From the NCBI RefSeq assembly GCF_036884655.1, contig NC_088331.1:15355001-15419000 (forward strand): DNA of 64,000 nucleotides, in the 5' to 3' direction. This document shows positions 1 through 9,086 of this stretch, in pieces. The number at the start of each line of letters is the position of its first letter. Positions within the stretch are counted from its first letter, which is position 1. The notes beneath the pieces are model-generated. The model had not been told where the DNA came from. It saw nothing but the letters and a program-made list of their open reading frames with translations, and searched no databases. The DNA is from Musa acuminata AAA Group. Taxonomy: Eukaryota > Streptophyta > Magnoliopsida > Zingiberales > Musaceae. A program made the translations under genes and the position numbers.

Positions 1-131
1 TGATCTTGACTCCGGCGCAACACCTGCTGCTTGTCTTACTCTCATCGTAGTTAATCCTGCACACTTATCTCAACACATAGATTAGATAACAAATGACAAT
101 TGACTTCATCATCAAAATCCGAGATTCAACA
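1..131 (-). repeat. R1 3' LTR, terminal 131 bp only
   Basis: These bases match the right end of the 5' LTR (7572-7704) almost base for base and end in ...GATTCAACA, the complement of the LTR start TGTTGAATC. The rest of the LTR lies left of the window, so the LTRs of R1 cannot be compared for age. Confidence 0.92.
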
Positions 132-146
132 ATCTCCCCCTTTTTG
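132..146 (-). other. R1 polypurine tract (plus-strand primer)
   Basis: Read on the minus strand this is CAAAAAGGGGGAGAT directly before the LTR start TGTTGAATC, the expected plus-strand priming site. The same tract borders the 3' LTR of R3 (15571-15585), R4 (31227-31241) and R5 (18931-18945). Confidence 0.88.
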
Positions 147-932
147 ATGATGACAATCAATTGATAAAGGAGTTGTCCTTAACTCCCCCTATCTATATGC
201 CATAGTTGAGATAAGTCAACCTTGAATTCAAGACCAAAGAATTCAAGTGACGTATTGATAAGTTAGATCAGTTAAACTTATCAATGCTCCCATCATGATG
301 CCCATCATGATGTATCTCTTCAAGAATGATGTCAAGGCATGACATACATCATCAAGTTTGTATGATAGTGTTTGTAACTATTCATCATGTAATCATATAA
401 AGCTACGAAGGACTTTTTACATGATGCACACATTTGAGATTTTCTAGCAAGTTTGCATTTTCTTCACAATATAGAATATCAAATCAAGACATGATGCAAA
501 CTATAGCACATGTTCACTTATCTCTTGGTGATGCAAGGATGGCATAACTATAACATTGTTTATAGCATCACTCAAGTATTTGCAACTATGACATAGACAT
601 GATTATGGCAGTTCAGCTATGACATAGTGTTTATCAATTCATATGTTTCTCCCCGTTTGTCATCAACAAAAAGCATGATAGCATTATCAAGCACATAAAG
701 GAAGTCATGACACATATAATACTTTGACTATCTCTTTATTGTTTGTTGCTTGAAGGAGGAAAGTCATTTTTCAAAAAGTTTTCATAAGAGTGTACAGGAA
801 AATCCCATTTTTAGCATACAAACCAAAAAATGAACTTCTTACATGCATTTGGTTAAAAATATTTGTCACATAATTTGCAACATGCGATGTCAATGCAAGT
901 AATAGTAATAACATCCGAAAAATAATAATTTT
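147..932 (-). other. R1 3' noncoding region between pol and polypurine tract
   Basis: About 790 bp of AT-rich DNA with no credible ORF. It contains a second polypurine-like motif (TTTCTCCCC...CAACAAAAAG near 648-676), part of a motif family that recurs in this position in R3, R4, R5 and, in sense orientation, in R2. No accessory ORF of the kind found in R3 is present. Confidence 0.75.
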
Positions 933-3900
933 TTAAGTATTCGGACACATCAACATTCCTAATTCTCTTCTTATGTAATCAAATTGTTCTTCACATAGGG
1001 GTTTTGTGAAGATATCAGCTAGTTGATGTTTGGTATCAATAAACTCTATGGTTACATCATGATTAGAGACATGATCTCGTATAAAGTGATGTCTAATATC
1101 AATGTGTTTTGTTCTTGAGTGTTGTATAGGATTTTTAGTTAAGCATATTGCACTCGTGTTATCACATTTAATGGGAATATCTTTAAGATTCACTTTGTAA
1201 TCTTCTAAAGTGTTTTTCATCCATACAACTTGTGCACAGCATGCACTTGCTGCAATGTATTCAGCTTCGGTTGTTGATAGAGCAACCGAGTTTTGTTTCT
1301 TAGATGACCAGGATACAAGGGCATGTCCTAAAAATTGACATGATCCTGATGTGCTTTTTCTGTCTAGTCTACAGCCAGCGAAGTCTGCATCAGCATAAGC
1401 TGTTAATTCAAAATTTTCTGATTTTGGGTACCATAATCCTAGATTGGTAGTTCCATTAAGATATCTGAGTATTCTTTTGACTGCTTTGAGATGAGATATC
1501 TTAGGGTCTGATTGAAATCTAGCACAAAGTCCTACACTGAACATGATGTCTGGTCTGGTGGCAGTGAGGTAAAGTAAACTTCCTATCATACCCCTATAGG
1601 TTTTTTGATCGAAGCTTTCTCCATTCTCATCAATTTCTAACTCAGTGGAGGTGCTCATAGGAGTGTCAATGGCTTTTGAATTATTCATTTTGAACTTCTT
1701 CAGCAAACTCACAGCATATTTGGTTTGACTAATAAAGATGTCATTGCTTAGTTGTTTGATTTGTAGGCCTAAGAAGAATGTTAACTCTCCCATTAGACTC
1801 ATTTCGAATTCATGACTCATAGTTTTCGCAAAAGATTCACAAAGAGATTCATTTGTAGAACCAAAGATAATATCATCAACATAAATTTGAACAATGAGAA
1901 AATTGTTTTCAAAGTTCTTGATGAATAATGTAGTATCAACCTTGCCTTTTATGAAATTATTTTCAATAAGAAAAGAACTAAGTCTCTCATACCAAGCCCT
2001 AGGAGCTTGTTTTAAACCATAGAGAGCTTTAGTTAATCTAAACACATGATTAGGGAGACTATTATTTTCAAATCCAGGAGGTTGTTCAACATAGACTTCT
2101 TCGGAAATAAAGCCATTAAGAAAGGCGCTTTTAACATCCATTTGAAACAACTTAAAATTATTACTGCTAGCGTAGGCAAGGAGCATCCTTATGGCTTCCA
2201 ATCGTGCCACAGGAGCGAAGGTTTCTTCGTAATCGATACCTTCTTCTTGGTTGAAACCTTTGGCCACTAATCTAGCCTTGTTTCTAACCACGATACCATT
2301 TTCATTTTGCTTATTTCTGAAGACCCATTTAGTACCAATAACTAGATGGTCATTTGGCCTAGGAACAAGCTTCCACACTCCATTTCTTTCAAATTGATTT
2401 AATTCATCTTGCATTGCGATAATCCATGAATCATCTTTCATGGCTTCATCAACGCATTTGGGTTCAATTTGGGAGAGAAAGACGGTATTTGCACAAAAGG
2501 TTTTAAGAGAAGATCGTGTTTGAACTCCCTTTGATGTGTCTCCTAAGATTAGCTCCTTAGGATGAGCATCTATATACTTCCAATCCTTGGGTAAGGAAAT
2601 CTGAGAAGTGGATGCATCCAAGTTGCTAGTTGGAGACGGGGTCTCGTTTAAATTTAAAGAATCAAAATTAACATCATCGTCAAGATCATTTTTCGTGAGT
2701 TCAGAAGTCTCATTGAAAACAACATGAATGGATTCTTCAATAATTAGAGTTCTTTTATTAAAGATACGAAAGGCTTTAGAAACTCTAGAATAACCAAGAA
2801 AGATTCCTTCATCGGATTTAACATCAAATTTTCCTAAGTTGTCTTTTTCATTCAAGATAAAACACTTACACCCAAAGATTTTGAAATATGAAACGTTGGG
2901 TTTTTTATTGTTCCATAACTCATAGGGAGTTTTGGTTAGTAGAGGTCTCACTAGAACTCTATTTAAGATATAGCATGCAGTATTTACGGCTTCGGCCCAA
3001 AAATATTTGGGTAGGTTATGTTCATTTAACATGGTTCTTGCCATTTCTTGTAAATTTCGATTTTTTCTTTCTACAACTCCATTTTGTTGAGGGTTTCTAG
3101 GAGTAGAGAAATTATGGTTGTATCCATTGAGTTCATAAAATTCTTGGAAATCATGGTTTTGAAATTCACCACCATGATCACTTCTAATTGACGAAATCAT
3201 AGAACCTTTCTCATTCTGAACGAGTTTGCAAAACTTGGTAAAAGATCTAAGGCATTCACTTTTCTATTTTAAAAAGTAAGTCCATGTGTATCTGCTATAG
3301 TCATCTATGATGACGAAAGCGTATTTGCTACCTCCTAGGCTTGATGTGGAGATGGGTCCGAACAAGTCCATATGGATCAATTGTAAGGGCCTAGAGGTGC
3401 TTACTTGATTTTTAGATTTGAAGCTACTCTTAATTTGTTTACCTAATTGGCAGGCATCACATACATTATCTTTGATGAACTTGATATGAGGAATTCCTCT
3501 TACAAGTTCTTTGGATGATATTTGAGTGATTAGCTTCATGCTAGCATGACCTAATCTTCTGTGCCATATCCAAGCATTCTCATTTAAAGTAGAAAAACAT
3601 GTTTCATTACATAAATCATCGATGTCAATAGTGTATACGTTATTTTGTTTTAATGCAATCATAGATATGTTTTTGTGAGGTTTTTCAATGACGCAAGCAT
3701 TAGATTCAAATTTGATGATATATCCTTTATCACATAATTGACTAATGCTTAGGAGGTTATGTTTTAGACCATCAACTAGCAAAACATCTTCAATAGAAAA
3801 GTTGGATTTGTTACCTATGGTTCCTTTGCCAATGATTTTACCCTTGTTGTTGTCTCCGAAGGTGACATATCCTTCGTTTATGCTAGAGAGCTTAGAGAAT

Positions 3901-3983
3901 TGGGATGAATCTCCGGTCATATGCCTTGAGCATCCACTGTCAAGGTACCATCTCTTGCTCCTAGCTTGCGATGGTTTAGTTTT
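933..3983 (-). pseudogene. pol: R1 pol polyprotein (protease-integrase-RT-RNase H), one nonsense codon
   Basis: Pol is in the same frame as the upstream gag and begins after the UAG at 3984-3986. In order it has the protease site WYLDSGCSRHMTGD (DSG at about 3930-3941), the pre-integrase and HHCC zinc-binding segment (WHRRLGH ... CDACQLGK), the integrase core (MDLFGP, IIDDYSRYTW, DHGGEFQ, ERKNR), RT with YVDD (about 1868-1885) and RNase H (ADADFAG, TEAEY), ending ...LGMLMCPNT. One in-frame UAG at 3264-3266 cuts the integrase core, where R5 has a glutamine codon. There are no frameshifts. It would copy element RNA in cytoplasmic particles and integrate the DNA. Apart from that stop the domain set is full length for copia pol. 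Confidence 0.9.
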
Positions 3984-5567
3984 CTACAAGAAAGGATGAT
4001 GTTTAGGTACCCATTTGCTTTTGGGTTCCTCACAAATAGATCTACATTTTCTATCATGTTGCATAGAGTTTATCATGGTTCCTTTAGGAACCCAAATTAA
4101 TTTGTTTGGACTTATTTTCTTGAATGGACAACAATGTGTCTTGTGTCCAAACTTGCAACAAAAGTTGCACTTGGTTTGGTGTTGAACATGTAAGATGGAG
4201 CCTTTTATGAAGGTGGTTGGATTTTGGTGAGGATTTCTCACAAATCCAATCCCGCTCCTTTTTGGAATGTGACCCTTGTTTGCAAGGATCATGTTTAATG
4301 ACTTGCTACCAACCTCGAATTTCTTCAAGGTGTCCTTGAGTAGCAGGTTTTCTTTTTGCATAGTTTCTAAATCATGATATTTGATACATGAATTTAAACT
4401 ATCATGATGTTCGACTTTTAACTTATCAAACTCACAAGTAAGATTATCATGTACCTTTTTTAGCAACTTGTATTTTCTATTTATAACTTTGCATTCATCA
4501 AATAAATCATGGAAGGCATTTGATAATTCCTCGAAAGATAAATCAGCATCTAATAAATCCGTTACCTCCTCTCCGATGGCCATTAAGGCGTAATGAGCAA
4601 CTTGCTCGGTGTTGGACTCCTCTTCTTCAGATGCGCTCAAGTCATCCCATGTTGCTTGAAGAGCCTTCTTCTTTGATGTTCTTCTTTTGACTTGGGGACA
4701 ATCATTCTTGTAGTGTCCCGGCTTTTTATATTCGTAGCAGATCACTTGGTCCTTCTTGGGTTCAAGTTTATTTTTCACATCGTTTTTAAACTTGTTTCTT
4801 TTGAAGAATTTCTTAAACTTTCTTGTCAAAAGTGCCAAGTCATCATCACAGTCCTCATCACTTGAGTTTTCTCTCAAGTGGCATTCAGAAGTTTTAAGTG
4901 CCATATCCTTCCTGTTCTTTGGAAGGATGTCTTCTTGCTCTTCATGAGCTTTGCAAGTCATTTCGTAGGTCATTAATGACCCGATTAGTTCTTCAAGAGG
5001 GAAGTTGCGCAGATCTTTTGCCTCTTGAATGACAGTGACTTTAGGATCCCAACTTTTAGGAAGGGATCTTAGTATTTTATTTACGAGTTCAAAATCCGAA
5101 AAACTTTTTCCGAGTCCTTTTAGACTGTTGACGACATCCGTGAAACGGGTAAACATGTCGCCAATGGTTTCACTCGGTTTCATTCGGAAAAGTTCAAAAG
5201 AATGCAGCAACAGATTGATTTTTGACTCTTTCACTCTACTTGTGCCCTCGTGGGTCACTTCAAGTGTGTGCCAAATATCAAATGCAGTTTCGCAAGTTGA
5301 AACACGATTAAACTCGTTTTTATCAAGTGCGCAAAATAAGGCATTCATAGCCTTTGCATTAAGAGCGAAAGCCTTCTTTTCCAACTCATTCCAATCGATC
5401 ATTGGAAGAGAAGACTTTGAAAAACCATTCTCGACAAGATTCCATAATTCAAAATCCATAGAAATAAGAAAGATCCTCATTCGGGTCTTCCAGTAGGTGT
5501 AGTCCGTCCCATTAAACATGGGTGGACGTGTAATAGAATGGCCCTCTTGGTTTCCGGCGTAAGCCAT
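3984..5567 (-). CDS. gag: R1 Gag (copia capsid/nucleocapsid), 527 aa, ending in UAG
   Basis: The ORF starts MAYAGNQEGHS about 35 bases after the primer-binding site. It has the copia Gag pattern: an N-terminal segment with YTYWKTRMRIFL, then the capsid core (HEGTSRVKESKINLL, FRMKPSETIGDM, LVNKILRSLPKSWDPKV, EELIGSLMTYEM). A zinc knuckle follows near 4697-4740, but it reads CYEYKKPGHYKNDCP, with tyrosine for the second cysteine; R5 has the intact CYEC form. A second Cys-rich motif, CNFCCKFGHKTHCC, lies near the C-terminus. Gag packages element RNA. The ORF ends ...PKHHPFL-UAG, and the same frame continues directly into protease, so the UAG may be a readthrough site. Confidence 0.9.
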   Translation of the reverse strand: MAYAGNQEGHSITRPPMFNGTDYTYWKTRMRIFLISMDFELWNLVENGFSKSSLPMIDWNELEKKAFALNAKAMNALFCALDKNEFNRVSTCETAFDIWHTLEVTHEGTSRVKESKINLLLHSFELFRMKPSETIGDMFTRFTDVVNSLKGLGKSFSDFELVNKILRSLPKSWDPKVTVIQEAKDLRNFPLEELIGSLMTYEMTCKAHEEQEDILPKNRKDMALKTSECHLRENSSDEDCDDDLALLTRKFKKFFKRNKFKNDVKNKLEPKKDQVICYEYKKPGHYKNDCPQVKRRTSKKKALQATWDDLSASEEEESNTEQVAHYALMAIGEEVTDLLDADLSFEELSNAFHDLFDECKVINRKYKLLKKVHDNLTCEFDKLKVEHHDSLNSCIKYHDLETMQKENLLLKDTLKKFEVGSKSLNMILANKGHIPKRSGIGFVRNPHQNPTTFIKGSILHVQHQTKCNFCCKFGHKTHCCPFKKISPNKLIWVPKGTMINSMQHDRKCRSICEEPKSKWVPKHHPFL

Positions 5568-5601
5568 CTCTCTTGGGTTTTAATCCTTTTGAGAGTTAAC
5601 C

Positions 5602-5615
5602 GGGCTCTGATACCA
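5602..5615 (-). other. R1 primer-binding site, initiator tRNA-Met
   Basis: Minus-strand TGGTATCAGAGCCC starts two bases after the 5' LTR end. It is complementary to the 3' end of plant initiator tRNA-Met, the usual copia primer. Confidence 0.93.
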
Positions 5616-5749
5616 ATTGTTAGGATCGAGAGCACTAAGAGGGGGGGGGTGAATTAGTGCAGCGAAAATCTTTCAGCGATTTAAAAACGAAAGCTGCGTT
5701 CGTTCGATAAAAAACGATTTCGATATAAAAGCAGAATCACAGTGCAGTT

Positions 5750-6040
5750 TGCGTCTAAGCGCAGTTTGCGTCTAAGCGCAGTTTGGGTCTAAGCACAGTT
5801 TACGTCTAAGCGCAGTTTGCGTCTAAACTCAGTTTTACGTCCAAACGCAGTTTTACGTCTAAACGCAGTTTTACGTCTAAACGCAGTTTTGCGTCAAAAC
5901 GCAGTTTTGCGTCAAAACGCAGTTTTGCGTCTAAACGCAGTTTTACGTCTAAACGCAGTTTTGCGTCTAAACGCAGTTTTACGTCTAAACGTAATTTTAC
6001 GTCTAAATATAGTTTTGCGTCTAAAAGCAGTTTTGAACCT
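5750..6040 (-). repeat. 18-bp tandem array in R1 LTR leader
   Basis: About 15 copies of an 18-bp unit with the plus-strand core TTTTACGTCTAAACGCAG. Units vary at a few positions (GCGTC, CAAAC). Because 18 is a multiple of three it gives an artefactual repetitive ORF. It is downstream of the TATA box, so it would be transcribed. Shorter versions lie at 16745-16980 and 24637-24840 in R5. Confidence 0.9.
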
Positions 6041-6567
6041 TGAAAAGCGTTTTACGTAGAAAGCAATTTGCAGTTATAAATGGAATCCGAATGTAAGTGT
6101 AAACTGCAGTGTGAAGATCGTACGAAAACACGATTTACGTTTGAATGCAGATTCTGAAAGATCAGAGCTTAGAAACTCGTTCGTAAAGGCGCAAAGGGCA
6201 GTAGCAATGTAGGAGGTTTGCAGTCATGATAAAGTGCTCAAGGTAAAAGCAAACCAGAGATTTAGAGTGGTTCGGTCAGTCTTGACCTACTCCACTTTTG
6301 GCTTCCTCCTCCGACGAGGTCACCGACGTCAACTAGCTGCCTTCCTTCAATGGGCGAAGGCTAACTGCCCTTTTACAGTTTCTCTCCTTTTGACAGGCTC
6401 AGGAGACAACCTTTACAGATCCTTTCTCTCCTCTCTTTACAACTCAAGACTTGAAGAACAGAAGGAGGAGAACTTTAGGACTTTACACAAATTTGAGCTC
6501 TTAGAATCACTGAAAAGATCAAGAATTCGGTGTGGATCTGTATCTTTTCAGTGCTGAATGGGTGGGG

Positions 6568-6575
6568 TATTTATA
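6568..6575 (-). promoter_or_regulatory. R1 LTR TATA box
   Basis: Minus-strand TATAAATA inside CCTATAAATACCCC, the only strong TATA box in the LTR and conserved in all the copia LTRs here. Transcription would start about 30 bases on, near 6540, and read towards lower coordinates. Confidence 0.8.
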
Positions 6576-6649
6576 GGCCCCAACCCAGTTCAAATTTGGA
6601 GCTCAAAACGATCAAATCGATCAAATCCCAGAATTCTGGGATCAGGCGG

Positions 6650-7190
6650 TTGCACCTCTTGACTGGAGAGGTGGCACCGCCTGGCAGAGCTCGAAGACTT
6701 AGCTCAGGCGATTGCTCCTCTCTGCCAGAGCTCGAAGACTGAGCTCGATGGTTGCATCACCTGGCAGAGCTCGAAGACTGAGCTCGGTGGTTGCACCGCC
6801 TAGCAGAGCTCGAAGTCTGAGCTCGGTGGTTGCATCACCTGGCAGAGCTCGAAACTGACTTCAGGCTGATGCACCTCTCTGCCAGAGCTCGAAGACTGAG
6901 CTCGGTGGTTGCATCACCTGGCAGAGCTCGAGACTGAGCTCAGGCTGATGCACCTTCTCTACCAGAGCTCGAAGACTGAGCTCGGTGGTTGCACCGCCTG
7001 GCAGAGCTCGAAACTTGAGCTATGGCGGTGCTACCTCTTGACAGAGGAGGTTGCACCGCCCAGTCTAGCTCGAAGACTGAGCTCTGGGCGGTTGCACCTC
7101 TTGGCTGGGGCGGTTGCACCGCCCAGCCTCGCAGCCCTGGCGGTTGCACCTCCTGGCTGGGGCGGTTGCACCGCCTGGTGCAATCAGGGT
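6650..7190 (-). repeat. R1 U3 GC-rich tandem repeats
   Basis: Imperfect repeats of roughly 40-55 bp contain GAGCTCGAAGACTGAGCTC and GGTTGCACCGCC modules directly upstream of the TATA box on the minus strand. Their position suggests enhancer-type repeats. The same arrays lie at about 17765-18410 and 25620-26265 in R5. Confidence 0.8.
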
Positions 7191-7704
7191 CCAAATGGTT
7201 CACTCCATTCGGCCCAATTTGAATCTTTTCAGGGGCCCAATTGCCCCAAGATTAAGCTAATGGGATCACCTCCCATTTTCAAGCTTAATCATCGTGCCAA
7301 CCACGATTAACTTTAAGACAACTTCTGCAGCTTTGCTCCGATGCGTCAATCGCTTCTTCCGGCGAGTTTCCGGCGAACTTCCGTCGATCATCCGATAAAC
7401 CCTCGGTGATCCTTCTGCGGACATCCGGTATACTCCTGGACTTTGCGACGATCCACTTGGCGAGTTCCGACGAGCTTCGATTGGCAAGCTTCTGGACTTC
7501 TCGGATCTGTTCTCGCTGAACCTCCGACGACCGTCCGAACTTCCGTCGAACTCTCGAACTCCCAACGTGATCATGATCTTGACTCCGGCGCAACACCTGC
7601 TGCTTGTCTTACTCTCATTGTAGTTAATCCTGCACACTTATCTCAACACATAGATTAGATAACAAATGACAATTGACTTCATCATCAAAATTCGAGATTC
7701 AACA

Positions 7705-8130
7705 ATCTCCTCCTCTAGCTTAAACTTAGAATTTTGTTTAAAGAGGAGTGTGTGCTTGTAAAAGGTTGTCTCCTAAACCTATGAAAAGGAGAAGAGGGGT
7801 GTAAAAGGATAGTTAGTCTTCATCCATTAAAGGAAGACCGTTAGTGGATGTTGATGGCCTCGACGGAAGAGGAATCGGTAGAGGGGATATAGGTCACAAC
7901 AACCGAACCACTATAAAACGGTTTGCATATCTATTTGTGTAATTTACCTTTACTGCAAACTGAATCTTTACTTGCCTACTGCTCTCACTACCTATACGAA
8001 TGAGATTTCAAGTTATCTTTTCGATCCGATTTTTAACGAATGAAGAGATTTTATAAAATCAACATAATTTTATCCGCTGCACTAATTCACCCCCCCCCCC
8101 CCCCCTCTTAGTGCCGACTCAATTCTAATA
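7705..8130 (+). repeat. R2C 5' LTR, right part only
   Basis: These 426 bp match 51383-51802 in R2B and about 12430-12832 in the R2C 3' LTR. The C-tract hairpin is present with both arms (GCACTAA 8079-8085, TTAGTGC 8108-8114) and a 16-C loop tract. The terminal CA has become TA. The left part lies beyond R1, outside the window. Confidence 0.88.
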
Positions 8131-8132
8131 GT

Positions 8133-8145
8133 TGGTATCAGAGCC
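8133..8145 (+). other. R2C primer-binding site, initiator tRNA-Met
   Basis: TGGTATCAGAGCC two bases after the 5' LTR end, as in the other elements here. Confidence 0.92.
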
Positions 8146-8180
8146 ATGTTATTTCTTACTTGGTTTAACACCTAATTGAA

Positions 8181-9086
8181 ATGACTCTTTTCGGCTTTCA
8201 AGAGAGCTTTTCTATCGTTCATTCTCTCATATTCAATAGGACGGACTACACTTATTGGAAAACTCGAATGAGAGTTTTCTTGCTTTCTATGGATTTAAAC
8301 TTATAGAATATCATTGAAAATGGATTTCGAAAGTTTTCTACTCCAATGAACAAATGGAATGATTTGGAAAAGAAAACTTGTTCTTTGAATGTTAGAGCAT
8401 TGAATGCTCTATTTTGTGCCTTAAGCAAAAATGAGTTTAATCGTGTTTCTACTTGTGAAATGGCTTTTGATATTTGACATATACTTGAAATCACACACGA
8501 AGGCACTAGTAGAGTAAAGGATTCTAAGATAAATCTTTTGATGCATGATTTTGAACTCTTTCAAATGAAGTCATATGAAACCATTGTTGATATGTACACC
8601 CGTTTTATGGATATCATCAATGGCTTAAAAACTCTTGGCAAATGTTTTTTAAATTTTGAACTTGTTAATAAAGTTTTACGATCTCTTTCTAAAACTTAGG
8701 ATCCTAATGTAACGACCATTCAAGAAGCTAAGGATTAGAATACTTTTCCCTTCGAAGAACTTATCCAGTCTTTAATGACCTATGAATTGAGTTGTATGGC
8801 ACAAAATGAACATGAGAACAACCTTCCAAAGAATAGGAAGGATTTGACACTTAGAACACATAAATATCAATCGAGCAAAACCTCAAGTGATGATGAACTT
8901 GAACTTCTCACTATAAAACTTAAAAAGTTCATTAAACAAGAATTAAAGAACAAAAATAAACTTAAAAAGAAGTTGCCAAAGAAGAAAAGAGCACTCAAAA
9001 TGACTTGGGACGAAATGAGTTCATCTGAAGATGAAGAACAAACCAACAAAGGCGAGGTGACAAACTACGTCTTAACGAGACGATGA
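8181..9086 (+). pseudogene. gag: R2C truncated gag with four nonsense codons
   Basis: From the ATG at 8181 one frame runs 302 codons and aligns with copia Gag: TDYTYWKTRMRVFL, LNALFCALSKNEFNRVSTCE, THEGTSRVKDSKINLL, ELVNKVLRSLSK. It ends in a lysine-rich, acidic tail before ...TNYVLTRR. In-frame stops are at 8304 (UAG), 8475 (UGA), 8697 (UAG) and 8736 (UAG). The first, second and fourth are shared with the R2B copy (51976, 52147, 52408), so they predate the duplication; 8697 is private. The zinc knuckle and all of pol are missing, as in R4. The Gag protein could not be made from this copy. Confidence 0.9.

Larger units (their letters stand above)
1..7704 (-). mobile_element. R1: autonomous Ty1/copia (SIRE/Maximus-type) element, 3' LTR cut by window start
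   Basis: On the minus strand the order is 5' LTR (5618-7704), tRNA-iMet primer-binding site, gag, UAG, pol (protease, integrase, reverse transcriptase, RNase H), polypurine tract and 3' LTR (only 131 bp inside the window). The order integrase before RT places it in copia, and the RT motifs [15 protein letters not shown] and YVDDIIFG fit the SIRE lineage. It lies inside the 5' LTR of R2C: the 5 bp after its right end (ATCTC, 7705-7709) would be one target duplication copy, and the other is outside the window. It is close in sequence to R5. One internal nonsense codon in integrase makes this copy defective. Confidence 0.93.
5618..7704 (-). repeat. R1 5' LTR (2087 bp)
   Basis: The LTR is bounded by TGTTGAATC and CCTAACA on the minus strand. 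In transcript order it has U3 with GC-rich tandem repeats (about 6650-7190), a TATA box (6568-6575), a leader with an 18-bp tandem array (about 5750-6040) and a terminal hairpin with a C-tract loop (5632-5660) before the primer-binding site. It is homologous along its length to the R5 LTRs. Small ORFs inside it are low-complexity products of these repeats. Confidence 0.92.

Noticed and set aside
5817..6059. ORF with repeated VLRLNA-type units; also considered as a CRISPR-like array
   Set aside because: The unit is a continuous 18-bp tandem repeat with no spacers; the ORF exists only because 18 is divisible by three.
6909..7310. Pro/Gly/Cys/His-rich ORFs on both strands in the R1 and R5 LTRs (also 17986-18538, 25841-26343, 30144-30455)
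   Set aside because: They are translations of GC-rich U3 tandem repeats, overlap each other in several frames and on both strands, and are upstream of the LTR TATA box.
8867..9049. Antisense ORFs opposite the gag and pol regions (e.g. also 5029-5496, 23913-24380, 34164-34580)
   Set aside because: They are shadows of the sense-strand Gag reading frame and have no independent features.
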